Assembly: GCA_014360825.1 (NCBI GenBank)
Contig: JACIWT010000004.1
Coordinates: forward strand, 62,001 to 126,000
Direction of reading: 5' to 3'
DNA: 64,000 bases
Origin: Chloroflexota bacterium
GTDB lineage: Bacteria > Chloroflexota > Anaerolineae > UBA2200 > JACIWT01
Part shown: piece by piece, positions 51,553 to 60,207 of the stretch
Position numbering within the stretch: the stretch's first letter is position 1
How the letters are laid out: each line of letters opens with the position of its first letter
Program-made: the position numbers and the translations under genes
The notes under the pieces: generated by a model
Told to the model about the DNA's origin: nothing
The model's input: the letters and a program-made list of their open reading frames with translations, nothing else
The model's database searches: none

Positions 51553-51584
51553 CAGGGGGCCCGGGCCTCTGGCAGGGCCCCCTG
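51553..51584 (+). terminator. Intercistronic hairpin after the binding-protein gene
   Basis: CAGGGGGCCC (51553-51562), 12-nt loop, GGGCCCCCTG (51575-51584). It has no T-run, so it more likely stabilises the 3' end or partially attenuates than fully terminates. Confidence 0.65.
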
Positions 51585-51624
51585 ATCCGTTCCTTTACCC
51601 GACTGAAGTGAGGCGAAAGATGCC

Positions 51625-52581
51625 ATGAACTTAACTCGCGAGCGCGTCTTAGACTTCCTGAGCGAAAACGGCTTCATCGTCATTTTTCTCTTGTGGTGCG
51701 TGTTTCTCTCGTTCACTACGCCGGCCTTCCTCACCGTCTCCAACTTGATGATCGTGCTACGGCAAGCCTCCATCGTAGGGATCGTGGCCATCGGCGAGGC
51801 CCTCATTGTCTTGTCCGGATCGGGGATGGATGTCTCGCTGGCATCTATCTTAGGGCTATCGGGAGTGTTGGTGGCCAGCGGGATGGTGGATCGGGGTATG
51901 TCACCTTGGGTGGCCGGCTGCATCGGGCTGGTTGTGGGAAGCGCGGTGGGCTTATTCAACGGTCTGCTCGTCACCCGTATGCGCATCAGCGGGATTGTGG
52001 TGACTTTGGGCATGATGTACGGCCTCGAAGGGGTGGCTTTTGTGTACACCAAGGGGCAGACCATCTTCGGGCCAGCGATGCAGGCGCTGGCACCTCTTTC
52101 TCGGGGATATCTGGGGCCGATCCCAGTGCCGGTGCTGCTGCTTTTCTTATTCTATGCGGTAGCCTATTATATTCTCAACTATACTGTCTTCGGTGCCCAT
52201 ATCTATGCGATGGGCAACAACGAGCGGGCGAGTTGGTTGGCGGGTCTCAACGTGGATCGGCTGCGACTTATGGGCTATGTTGGGGCCGGGCTTCTGGCCG
52301 GTTTCGGCGGGGTAATGCAGGCTGCTCGTATGGGTTCGGCCACCGGTGGTATGGGAGCCGAGTTCCTCTTCCCCATTTTAACCGCCGTCATCCTGGGGGG
52401 CGTGAGTCTGGGCGGCGGCCGGGGAAAGATCGAACGCGTCCTCATCGCTGCGGTGTTCCTTACCACGATCAACAACGGATTCATCCTTTTGGGCGTCTCT
52501 ATCTACGCCCAAAAGATTATCTCTGGCGTGATCCTGATCCTTGCACTTTCTCTAGATCGGTTGCGGATGGTGATCCGATGA
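51625..52581 (+). CDS. Sugar ABC transporter permease (RbsC-like)
   Basis: A 318-residue inner-membrane protein with about eight to ten helices. It has the RbsC/branched-chain family pattern: VSLASILGLSGVLVASGMVD, GSAVGLFNGLLVTRMRISGI VVTLGMM-like segment and GNNERASWLAGLNVDRLRLM, then ILGGVSLGGGRGKIERVLIA. Only one permease gene is present, so it should act as a homodimer. The ATPase follows after 19 nt. Confidence 0.93.
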   Translation: MNLTRERVLDFLSENGFIVIFLLWCVFLSFTTPAFLTVSNLMIVLRQASIVGIVAIGEALIVLSGSGMDVSLASILGLSGVLVASGMVDRGMSPWVAGCIGLVVGSAVGLFNGLLVTRMRISGIVVTLGMMYGLEGVAFVYTKGQTIFGPAMQALAPLSRGYLGPIPVPVLLLFLFYAVAYYILNYTVFGAHIYAMGNNERASWLAGLNVDRLRLMGYVGAGLLAGFGGVMQAARMGSATGGMGAEFLFPILTAVILGGVSLGGGRGKIERVLIAAVFLTTINNGFILLGVSIYAQKIISGVILILALSLDRLRMVIR

Positions 52582-52600
52582 ACCACGGAGCGGGCAAGCG

Positions 52601-54103
52601 ATGAGCACCAAACTGGAATTCCAGGAGATCAGCCGAGCCTTTCCTGGAGTACAGGCATTGGATCGCGTTTCCTTTGCCATCGAGGCCGGCCAGGTTCACG
52701 CCTTGGTTGGTGAAAACGGTGCTGGGAAGTCCACCCTGATCAAAATCGTTTCTGGTGCGCTGCCGGCCGACGCTGGGGAAATGTTCCTGGACGGTCGGCC
52801 TTACCGGCCCCAGAGCCCGAAGGACGCTTTTGCTGCCGGCATCTCCACCATCCACCAGGAATTGAATTGGCTTCCAGGGCGCAATGCAATGTTCAATATT
52901 TTGATTGGCAGAGAGCCGGCTTCGGTTGGCGGACGGCTGGATTTCGACGAGATGCGTCGCCGTTCGCAGGACATTCTTCGCACTCTGCACGCGGAGACCA
53001 TTCCCCTTGATACCCCGGCAGAAAACCTCAAGGCCGGTGAAAAACAGATTCTGGAGATTGCCCGCGCTCTCCTGCGCGATAGTACGCTCCTGGTGATGGA
53101 CGAACCCACTGCTGCCTTGAACCGTGAAGAGCAAGAGGCCCTCTTCAAGGTCATTGAGACTCTCAAGGCACAGGGTTTGACGGTCCTCTACGTCACGCAT
53201 CGCTTGGAGGAAGTATTTCGCCTAGCCGACCGAGTGACGGTGTTGCGGGATGGCCGATGCGTTCGCACGGTGAACATCGCTGAGATCACTCGTGACGGCC
53301 TCATCAGCGATATGATCGGGCGGCAATGGACGGGCGTATTCCCACCTCGCAATGCCGATCTGGGCCCGGTTCTGATGGAGGTGCGCCGGCTGAGCGCCAA
53401 GAGCATCTTCCGCAACGTCTCCTTCACGCTGCGAGCTGGTGAGGTGTTGGGTATCACTGGGTTGGCTGGGTCCGGGAAGGAGGAACTGGGGCGCGCGCTC
53501 TTCGGGGCCTATCCAGTGGATGCGGGTGAAATCCTGGTAAAAGGGGAGGTGTTCAGCCCTTCGCCAGCAGAGGCCGTTCGTCATGGCGTTGCTTATATCC
53601 CGGACGACCGCAAGGTGGAGGGTATTATCTTGCCGCTCTCGGTCAGCCGGAACATTTCCTTGCCCGTCTTGGAGCGACTGTCCACGTGGACGGGACACAT
53701 CCGTCAGCGGCAGGAGGTAGAGTTAGCCCAGACCTGGGTGGATCGGCTGGAGATCAAGACCCCCAGCCTGCAGCAGATCTGCCAAAACTTGAGCGGTGGC
53801 AATCAGCAAAAGGTGGCTCTCGCGAAATGGCTGGCTTCCGAAGCCCGGGTCCTGATCTTCGCTGAGCCAACCCAAGGCATTGATGTGGGGGTCAAATTCG
53901 AGTTATACCGGCTCGTCGCGGAACTATCCAGGCAGGGCGCGGGGATCATCTTGATCTCATCCGAATTGCCGGAAATCCTGGGTCTGAGCCGCACAGTTTT
54001 GGTGATGCGGGATGGTGAGGTTGTCGCTTGTCTCGCAGGAGAGAAAACTGATGGCGAGACCATCCTGCGCTATGCCCTGGGGCAGGAAGTCCAGACAGCA
54101 TAG
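52601..54103 (+). CDS. Sugar ABC transporter ATP-binding protein (RbsA-like)
   Basis: A 500-residue tandem ATPase. The first half has Walker A GENGAGKSTLIKIVSG, the signature-equivalent LKAGEKQILEIARALL and Walker B LLVMDEPTAAL. The second half has the degenerate P-loop ITGLAGSGKEELGRALFG, the signature LSGGNQQKVALAKWL and Walker B VLIFAEPTQGIDVG. This matches the CUT2 (ribose/galactose/xylose) subfamily. It energises uptake of the operon's sugar. Confidence 0.95.
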   Translation: MSTKLEFQEISRAFPGVQALDRVSFAIEAGQVHALVGENGAGKSTLIKIVSGALPADAGEMFLDGRPYRPQSPKDAFAAGISTIHQELNWLPGRNAMFNILIGREPASVGGRLDFDEMRRRSQDILRTLHAETIPLDTPAENLKAGEKQILEIARALLRDSTLLVMDEPTAALNREEQEALFKVIETLKAQGLTVLYVTHRLEEVFRLADRVTVLRDGRCVRTVNIAEITRDGLISDMIGRQWTGVFPPRNADLGPVLMEVRRLSAKSIFRNVSFTLRAGEVLGITGLAGSGKEELGRALFGAYPVDAGEILVKGEVFSPSPAEAVRHGVAYIPDDRKVEGIILPLSVSRNISLPVLERLSTWTGHIRQRQEVELAQTWVDRLEIKTPSLQQICQNLSGGNQQKVALAKWLASEARVLIFAEPTQGIDVGVKFELYRLVAELSRQGAGIILISSELPEILGLSRTVLVMRDGEVVACLAGEKTDGETILRYALGQEVQTA

Positions 54104-54173
54104 GCCAAACGGAGGTGCGACTTTTGGCTGCCCGTGCCGATTGAATCCATTACCCATAAGGAGGGAGAGAACG

Positions 54174-55418
54174 ATGAAAGAAAAGCGCGAAAAGGAAACG
54201 ATGGAACCTCGCAAGGAGTGGGATTGGCTGGACGAGCGCGGTGAGCGAGCCATTGAGGGCACTGGCGAACTCCCTGTGATGTACATCGCCCTGGGCTCTG
54301 AGCCCAAAACATCCCATCCTTTCAACCTATACCATGACATTATGAGCATTCCCAAGGCGTTGCGGGACACCCTCAACGCCATTCCGGACTCGGTAGCCAC
54401 TGTGGCCGACGAGATCTTGCGGCGCAAACTGACCCGGGTTATTGGCGTTGGCATGGGGACCTCGCAATTCGTGGCTTTGGGCGGGGCGGCGGCTCTTTGG
54501 AATTTCGCGGGCTGGGACGCCGACCAAGCAGATTCCGGAGAATTCTTGACCAGCCTTCGCAACTGGGATTTGCCCCATGCCGCCTTTTTGGTCTTTTCGG
54601 GAAGCGGGCGGACGGTGGACTCCAATCGCGCGGCCGAAAAGGCCCGTGCAGGTGGCGCTTACACCGTGGCGGTAACCTCTGTCCCACATAGCCCCCTCAC
54701 TCGTATCACGGATGCCGCGATCGTCTGCCAGGGCGGTTTCGATACCGGTGGGTCCGATACCTTCCACTACGCAACCCGGTTGGCCGCGGCCATCCTATTG
54801 GCCATTGAATTGGGGGAGCGGACTGACCCCAAGCGATGCGACTTCGCGGCGCTGCGAGAGCAACTATATAGCATCCCTGACTGGCTGGAGGGGCACATCC
54901 AGGAGTTGGATGGCCGTTGCCGCAGCATCGCCCGCCAGTACAAGGATGCGCGCAGCATCCTGACGGTGGGCGGGGGCCCGAACCTGGCCACTGCCGAAGA
55001 GGCTGCTCTGAAATTTGACGAGATGGCCCATATCCCGAGCAAGGCGATGTGTCCCGATCGTCACATTCATGGGGCCCTGGGCCTGACCGATGAGCGTATC
55101 GTCACCCTTATCATTGCCCCGCCGGGACCTTCCTATCCGTGGTTGCGCCAGGTGGCCCAGGCTACAGTGGGGTTGAAGAGCCCCTCTATCGGCTTTGTAA
55201 CCGAGGACGACAATGACATCGCACCGCTGATGGATTATGTGGTGCGGTTGCCTGCGGTGGATGAGGCCATCTTCACCGTGCCGGCCACTCTGCCCGCCCA
55301 ACTTCTGCCCTATTATTGTGCGGTGGAGCAGGGGAACATCAACCCTGATTGCCAGCGCTCCAACATCCCCAAGTACGCGCGGGTCTGGATGCAACTTTTC
55401 CCGCCGGGCACGCATTAG
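54174..55418 (+). CDS. SIS-domain sugar isomerase/deaminase-like protein
   Basis: A 414-residue protein with two SIS domains. The first has TRVIGVGMGTSQFVALGGAA and FLVFSGSGRTVDSNRAAEKA. The second has SILTVGGGPNLATAEEAALK, then FDEMAHIPSKAM. The order resembles GlmS C-terminal or FrlB/AgaS-type enzymes acting on phosphorylated amino sugars or fructosamines. There is no glutaminase domain. GGAGGGAGA precedes the ATG at 54174; the longer frame from 54012 lies within the ATPase gene. Its place after the transporter suggests it converts the imported sugar. Confidence 0.85.
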   Translation: MKEKREKETMEPRKEWDWLDERGERAIEGTGELPVMYIALGSEPKTSHPFNLYHDIMSIPKALRDTLNAIPDSVATVADEILRRKLTRVIGVGMGTSQFVALGGAAALWNFAGWDADQADSGEFLTSLRNWDLPHAAFLVFSGSGRTVDSNRAAEKARAGGAYTVAVTSVPHSPLTRITDAAIVCQGGFDTGGSDTFHYATRLAAAILLAIELGERTDPKRCDFAALREQLYSIPDWLEGHIQELDGRCRSIARQYKDARSILTVGGGPNLATAEEAALKFDEMAHIPSKAMCPDRHIHGALGLTDERIVTLIIAPPGPSYPWLRQVAQATVGLKSPSIGFVTEDDNDIAPLMDYVVRLPAVDEAIFTVPATLPAQLLPYYCAVEQGNINPDCQRSNIPKYARVWMQLFPPGTH

Positions 55419-55419
55419 G

Positions 55420-55454
55420 CGTGATGCGTGATACGTGATACGTGATGCGTGAGC
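55420..55454. repeat. Tandem 7-bp repeat
   Basis: Units CGTGATG, CGTGATA, CGTGATA, CGTGATG, CGTGAGC run in tandem from the second base after the SIS gene stop to just before the PfkB RBS. Length could vary by slippage. Confidence 0.8.
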
Positions 55455-55468
55455 GGTGAGGGGGAGAG

Positions 55469-56440
55469 ATGGAAAAGACGTTAGATGTTGTGGCGGTGGG
55501 CACTCTCAACGTGGATCTCATCATTATCGGTGAGGCTCCTAGGGATATCGAAGCCCTGACCCAGTGGGTGAGCCCTGCTACCGTGGAACTGACTGCGGCT
55601 GGCTCGGTGGGCTACTGTGTCGTGGATCTGGCACGACTGGGGTTGCGAGTGAGCCTGCTCTCCTCGGTGGCCGACGACATCTTCGGCGAATGGATCCTCC
55701 GCCAACTCCAGGCTGAGGGGGTGGGTACCCAGGCTATCACCGTGGAGAAAGACGCTCGTTCGGGCATTGGCATCTATATGCTCCTGTTCGGGAGCCGCAA
55801 ACGGCCGTTGACAGGGCGCCTGGCGACCCATGCCCCTTGGCCTGCCGAACTCTCGCCGATGCAGGAAGAACACCTGCGCACGGCCAGGTTGTTGCATTGC
55901 GGCGGATACTTGCACTATCCTCAACGCTGGGGCGAGCCAACCGAGAAGTTATATCGAAAGGCGAAGGAATACGGTCTGATCACTTCTGTGGACACTCAGT
56001 TCCCCCTGGTGCCAGTGGACGGAACCTGGATGCACCTTCTGGAGGGCTTGCTGCCCTATGTGGACATCGTTTTCTGTGATGAATCGGAGGCACAGGCCAT
56101 CACCGGGATTTCATCCCTGGAGGAAGCAGCCGGGAGAATTGGCGTGGCTGGCCCTGGCCTGGTGGTGATCAAGAAAGGGGCAGAGGGAGCGCTGCTGGTG
56201 ACGAAGGAGCAGGTCGTGCATCAGCCAGCCTTCCCTATGGAGGAGGTTACGGATTCCATTGGTGCAGGCGATGCCTTCGACGCCGGGGTACTGTACAGCG
56301 TCCTGGCCGGCTGGGACATCCAGCGCACGGCGCGGTTCGCCGCGGCCACGGCCGCGCTCACCCTCAAGGGGGTGGGCGGCACCCAAACTGCACCTACTCT
56401 GGCGGAGGTGGAGGCGTTTCTGGCCGCGCGGGGCCATTGA
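55469..56440 (+). CDS. PfkB-family carbohydrate kinase
   Basis: A 323-residue ribokinase-fold enzyme. It has VVAVGTLNVDLIIIGEAPRD, the GSVGYCVVDLARLGLRVSLL motif, GPGLVVIKKGAEGALLVTKE and the catalytic signature DSIGAGDAFDAGVLYSVLAG with the catalytic Asp in GAGDAF. It phosphorylates a sugar or nucleoside using ATP. GGGGGAGAG precedes the ATG. It is last in the SorC operon, closed by a strong terminator. Which of SIS or PfkB acts first is not clear from sequence. Confidence 0.92.
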   Translation: MEKTLDVVAVGTLNVDLIIIGEAPRDIEALTQWVSPATVELTAAGSVGYCVVDLARLGLRVSLLSSVADDIFGEWILRQLQAEGVGTQAITVEKDARSGIGIYMLLFGSRKRPLTGRLATHAPWPAELSPMQEEHLRTARLLHCGGYLHYPQRWGEPTEKLYRKAKEYGLITSVDTQFPLVPVDGTWMHLLEGLLPYVDIVFCDESEAQAITGISSLEEAAGRIGVAGPGLVVIKKGAEGALLVTKEQVVHQPAFPMEEVTDSIGAGDAFDAGVLYSVLAGWDIQRTARFAAATAALTLKGVGGTQTAPTLAEVEAFLAARGH

Positions 56441-56456
56441 GCAAGCGCTAGGGATG

Positions 56457-56495
56457 CGAGGCCACTGGTGAAACCGGTGGCCTCGATTGTTTATT
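56457..56495 (+). terminator. Intrinsic terminator of the sugar operon
   Basis: CGAGGCCACTGG, loop TGAAA, CCGGTGGCCTCG (12 pairs including one wobble), followed by ATTGTTTATT, 17 nt after the PfkB stop. Confidence 0.85.
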
Positions 56496-56521
56496 ACCAC
56501 TGGTTAAGTCTGAAGCGTGGT

Positions 56522-56551
56522 TTGACACTCCTGACCCCATGCGGCTATACT
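56522..56551 (+). promoter_or_regulatory. Promoter of mutS
   Basis: TTGACA (56522-56527), 18-nt spacer, TATACT (56546-56551), 25 nt before the ATG at 56576. Confidence 0.75.
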
Positions 56552-56575
56552 TCCCATAAGATAGGAGTTACACCC

Positions 56576-59152
56576 ATGACCACGCCGATGCGGCGGCAGT
56601 ATCTCCAGATCAAGAAGCAGTTCCCCGATACGATCGTTCTATTCCGCCTGGGCGATTTCTACGAGACCTTTGACGAAGATGCGAAAATCGTCTCCCAGGT
56701 GTGCGACATTGTGTTGACCTCGCGGCCGGTGGGGAAGGGCCAGCGCGTGCCATTGGCGGGGGTGCCTCACCACGCCGTGGAGGGCTACATCGCCCGCCTG
56801 GTGAACGCCGGACACCGGGTGGCTTTGGTGGAGCAGGTGGCCGACGAGGCAACTCGGGGGTTGATGTCGCGCGAGGTGGTGCGGGTGATCACCCCGGGGA
56901 CGGTGGTGGAGCCGGCGCTGCTGGATGCCAAGCGCAATAACTATCTGGCCGCTGCTGTGGTAGATGGCGACCGGGCGGGCGTGGCTTACATTGACATAAC
57001 GACGGGAGAATTTCGCACCACCCAGTTGAATGGAGAGGTGCTCACCCAGGTGCGGCAGGAACTGGAGCGCCTGAGCCCGGCGGAATGCCTGGTGATGGAA
57101 GATAGCCCGCTGGTTGCCTTTTTGGGCGACACTATGCACATCAGCGAATACGAGGGCTGGCATTTCGAGGAGGGGAACGCCCGCCGCGCGTTGCTGGAGC
57201 ATTTCGGGGTGGCTTCATTGGCTGGATACGGCTGTGAAGGGTTACCGCTGGCGGTACGGGCGGCAGGCGCAATTATCCACTACCTCAAGGAGATGCAGAA
57301 GGGCGCGCTGGCCCAAGTTACTGGACTCTCCACGTATTCCACCGCGAGTTTCATGAACTTGGATGCAGCCACGCGGCGCAATCTGGAACTGACCGCCACC
57401 ATCCGTACCGGCGCAGTGAAGGGCTCGCTCTTGGGCGTGCTGGACGATACGGTAACGCCTATGGGTGGGCGACTGCTGCGCCAATGGGTGAACCAGCCCC
57501 TGCTCGATCTCCAGGCCTTGGAAAAACGCCTCTCGGCGGTGGATGCTTTCTACCAGGACACTCCGCGGCGCCTCCAAGTCATCGCCGTTCTCAAACGCAT
57601 CGGTGACCTGGAGCGGCTCATCAACCGTGTGCTGGGGAATATCGCTGGGCCACGTGACCTGATTGCCCTCAAATCCTCGCTGGAAGCAGTGCCGGAACTA
57701 CTCTCCGCCCTGCGGGAGATGGATCGCGAGGTGATCCCGCTGGGTGAACTGGATCCTTGCCCCGACGTGGTGGCTCTGATTTCTCAGGCCATCGTCCCTG
57801 AGCCCCCGGCCACCATCGCTGCCGGCGGTGTGATCGCGCCCGGTTTCTCCGCTGAACTGGATGGTATTGCGGCCGCCGCCCGCGACGCCAAAGTATGGGT
57901 GGCCAGCCTCGAGGCGACGGAACGCCGGCGAACGGGTATTAAATCCCTCAAAGTGGGCTACAACAAGGTCTTCGGCTATTACATCGAGGTGACCAAGAGC
58001 AATCTGGCGCAAGTCCCCGCTGATTACGTGCGCAAACAGACCTTGGTCAACGCAGAACGCTTCATCACCCCCGAACTGAAGGAGAAGGAAGCACTCATCC
58101 TCAACGCCGAGGAACGCATGGCCGAACTGGAAGCGCAGATTTTCCGCCAGGTGTGCGAGCAGGTGGGGGCCGCGGGGAGCCGAATCCTGCAGACGGCGCG
58201 GAATATCGCCCTGGTGGATGTCTATAGTGCTTTGGCGGAGGTGGCCCGACGCAATAACTACACCCGACCCGTCCTCACAGACGGTGACAGCATCGAGATC
58301 ATCGCCGGGCGGCACCCGGTGGTGGAACTGACGATGCGCGAGGAACCGTTTGTGCCCAATGACACGCGTTTGTCGCCCGATGAAGAGATCCTGGTGATTA
58401 CGGGGCCCAATATGAGCGGGAAGTCCACCTACCTGCGCCAGGTGGCGTTGATCGTGCTGATGGCCCAGATCGGCTCCTTCGTCCCTGCTGATGCCGCCAC
58501 TATCGGCCTGGTGGATCGCATCTTCACCCGTGTGGGGGCCCAAGATGAGATCAGCGCTGGCCAGAGCACATTCATGGTGGAGATGATCGAGACGGCGAAT
58601 ATCTTGCACCATGCCACTAACAAGAGCCTGCTCATTTTGGACGAGATCGGGCGTGGGACCAGCACGTATGATGGTATTTCCATCGCCTGGGCAGTGGTGG
58701 AGTACATTCACAATCACCCTCGCCTGCGAGCCAAGACCTTGTTTGCTACCCATTACCACGAACTGACCGAATTGGCAGATATCTTGCCTCGGGTGCGCAA
58801 TTATAATGTAGCAGTGGCCGAGGAAGGCGACCGAGTGATATTCCTGCGCAAGATCGTCCCGGGTGGCGCGGACCGCAGTTACGGCATCCACGTGGCTCAA
58901 TTGGCGGGCCTGCCTCGAACAGTGGTGCATCGGGCGGAGGAGATATTGGCTCAGTTGGAGCGCGAAGCAGAGCGGGTGCCCATCCGCAGACTTCCGCCGC
59001 GTCCGGCAGGACAAGCGCAGCAATTGCCCCTTTTCGCTGCCGATCACCCGGTTCTGGAGGAACTGCGGCGGCTGGATGTGATGAGTTTGTCGCCGCTGGA
59101 GGCACTGAACAAACTGTACGAATTGCAGAAAAAACTCCAGTCGGAAAAATAA
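56576..59152 (+). CDS. mutS: DNA mismatch repair protein MutS
   Basis: An 858-residue MutS1 homologue. The N-terminal mismatch-recognition domain has the Phe-x-Glu motif in LGDFYETF. Connector, lever and clamp domains follow (KSLKVGYNKVFGYYIEVTKS). The ATPase has Walker A GPNMSGKSTYLRQ (about 610), LLILDEIGRGTSTYDG and AKTLFATHYHEL. It recognises mispairs and recruits MutL, which is not in the window. AGGAG lies 8 nt before ATG 56576; the frame to 56468 is not used. Right after the stop is ACCCC-TT-GGGGGT, a short terminator-like hairpin. Confidence 0.97.
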   Translation: MTTPMRRQYLQIKKQFPDTIVLFRLGDFYETFDEDAKIVSQVCDIVLTSRPVGKGQRVPLAGVPHHAVEGYIARLVNAGHRVALVEQVADEATRGLMSREVVRVITPGTVVEPALLDAKRNNYLAAAVVDGDRAGVAYIDITTGEFRTTQLNGEVLTQVRQELERLSPAECLVMEDSPLVAFLGDTMHISEYEGWHFEEGNARRALLEHFGVASLAGYGCEGLPLAVRAAGAIIHYLKEMQKGALAQVTGLSTYSTASFMNLDAATRRNLELTATIRTGAVKGSLLGVLDDTVTPMGGRLLRQWVNQPLLDLQALEKRLSAVDAFYQDTPRRLQVIAVLKRIGDLERLINRVLGNIAGPRDLIALKSSLEAVPELLSALREMDREVIPLGELDPCPDVVALISQAIVPEPPATIAAGGVIAPGFSAELDGIAAAARDAKVWVASLEATERRRTGIKSLKVGYNKVFGYYIEVTKSNLAQVPADYVRKQTLVNAERFITPELKEKEALILNAEERMAELEAQIFRQVCEQVGAAGSRILQTARNIALVDVYSALAEVARRNNYTRPVLTDGDSIEIIAGRHPVVELTMREEPFVPNDTRLSPDEEILVITGPNMSGKSTYLRQVALIVLMAQIGSFVPADAATIGLVDRIFTRVGAQDEISAGQSTFMVEMIETANILHHATNKSLLILDEIGRGTSTYDGISIAWAVVEYIHNHPRLRAKTLFATHYHELTELADILPRVRNYNVAVAEEGDRVIFLRKIVPGGADRSYGIHVAQLAGLPRTVVHRAEEILAQLEREAERVPIRRLPPRPAGQAQQLPLFAADHPVLEELRRLDVMSLSPLEALNKLYELQKKLQSEK

Positions 59153-59165
59153 CCCCTTGGGGGTA

Positions 59166-59194
59166 TTGTGTTGTTTGCATCTTTCTGCTATATT
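59166..59194 (+). promoter_or_regulatory. Promoter of mobB
   Basis: TTGTGT (59166-59171), 17-nt spacer, TATATT (59189-59194), about 36 nt before the mobB ATG. Confidence 0.6.
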
Positions 59195-59229
59195 GAGAGC
59201 AGAGAAATCGCATCTCACTGAGGGTACTA

Positions 59230-59739
59230 ATGAAGCCGGTGGTCTCCGTAGTAGGCAAATCGGGTGTCGGCAAGACCGCTTTTCTGGAGAAACTGATTGC
59301 GGAGTTGAAGCGCCGCGGCTATACAGTGGCTACAGTGAAGCACGACCGCCATGACTTCGAGATAGATCATCCTGGCAAAGACACTTGGCGGCACGCCATG
59401 GCCGGGGCTGACGTAGTGGCCATCTCCTCGCCCCAACGCATGGCCATGATACGACGGGTGAGGGCAGAACTGAGCCTGGACGAGGTGGTGGGCCTGCTCC
59501 CGGATGTGGACATCGTGCTGACGGAGGGATATAAGCAGGGCGACAAGCCGAAAATTGAGGTGTCGCGACGGGAGAAGGGGCGGGAACTCCTGTGCGAGGA
59601 GGGGGAATTGTTCGCCCTGGTGACGGATCAACCGTTTTCACTGAATGTGCCGCAGTTTGACCTCGATGATGCGGCGGGAGTGGCAGATTTGTTGGAGGAA
59701 CGGTTTCTGCGGCGCGGTCTGACATCTGAGGAGGCATAG
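59230..59739 (+). CDS. mobB: Molybdopterin-guanine dinucleotide biosynthesis adaptor MobB
   Basis: A 169-residue GTP-binding protein with P-loop VVGKSGVGKTAFLEKLIAEL, KHDRHDFEIDHPGKDTWRHA and the terminal DIVLTEGYKQGDKPKIEVSR, all family signatures. It assists MobA or nucleotide attachment to molybdopterin. No other molybdenum cofactor gene is in the window. GAGGG precedes the ATG. The small Cys-motif gene follows 30 nt downstream and is probably co-transcribed. Confidence 0.93.
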   Translation: MKPVVSVVGKSGVGKTAFLEKLIAELKRRGYTVATVKHDRHDFEIDHPGKDTWRHAMAGADVVAISSPQRMAMIRRVRAELSLDEVVGLLPDVDIVLTEGYKQGDKPKIEVSRREKGRELLCEEGELFALVTDQPFSLNVPQFDLDDAAGVADLLEERFLRRGLTSEEA

Positions 59740-59769
59740 AGCCCGATGTAGACGGACGGGAGGTAGGCG

Positions 59770-59991
59770 ATGACGGTGGTTCGGTGTTGGCAGGGGGACT
59801 GCAAATACTGGCGGGATGGGTTTTGCCGTGCCCGCCAAATCGAATACGACCCCGACCTGGGCTGTATGACGATGGAGGAGCGCGCCCTGTTTGGATTGGA
59901 GGAGGGCGAGGAGATAGAGGATTGGGAAGAGGAAGGCGGATTAGGGGACGAGGTGGAATGGCCGGAAGAAGGGGGTGAGGTTGAGGAGTGA
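59770..59991 (+). CDS. Small Cys-motif (DUF1540-like) acidic protein
   Basis: A 73-residue protein: VRCWQGDCKYWRDGFCRARQ followed by IEYDPDLGC places Cys at positions 6, 11, 19 and 32, a likely zinc or metal site similar to DUF1540. The second half is extremely acidic (EEGEEIEDWEEEGG and EVEWPEEGGEVEE). GGGAGG precedes the ATG. It follows mobB; a metal-handling or regulatory role is possible but unproven. Confidence 0.7.
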   Translation: MTVVRCWQGDCKYWRDGFCRARQIEYDPDLGCMTMEERALFGLEEGEEIEDWEEEGGLGDEVEWPEEGGEVEE

Positions 59992-59995
59992 GGCC

Positions 59996-60074
59996 TATTT
60001 CGCATAGTCACATTGCCCAAAACAGGCCTCTTTCCTCTCTTATTTCTTGAAATAGCCCTTCGCTATGCGAAATA
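59996..60074. repeat. Nested inverted repeat (TATTTC elements)
   Basis: TATTTCGCATAG (59996-60007) is exactly complementary to CTATGCGAAATA (60063-60074). Between them TATTTC-TT-GAAATA (60041-60054) repeats the outer core. The 79-bp unit could be a small mobile-element remnant or a structured 3' end. Confidence 0.6.
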
Positions 60075-60133
60075 AGATTTCTGAGTCACCGCTCCTGATC
60101 CATCTGCCTTTCACCGAAGAATAAAGAGAAATT

Positions 60134-60172
60134 GAAACGAGAGTCTTACGACCGAAGGCTCTCGTTTCATTT
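60134..60172. terminator. Terminator between convergent mobB-Cys gene and mtnP
   Basis: GAAACGAGAG (60134-60143), 15-nt loop, CTCTCGTTTC (60159-60168) followed by ATTTTC; A-rich on the other side, so it may act in both directions. Confidence 0.75.
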
Positions 60173-60207
60173 TCGTTGTGGGGGGAAGTTCACAAAGGGG
60201 GAGGGGG

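Noticed and set aside
51093-52064. 323-codon minus-strand frame over the sugar transporter genes
   Set aside because: Shadow of the binding-protein and permease genes with no start signal.
55420-55454. Operator array for the PfkB gene
   Set aside because: Pure 7-bp tandem repeat without dyad symmetry; simple-sequence expansion is the simpler explanation.
57698-59218. 506-codon open frame antisense to mutS
   Set aside because: No RBS, no recognisable domain, His/Gln-rich shadow composition; mutS on the other strand is certain.
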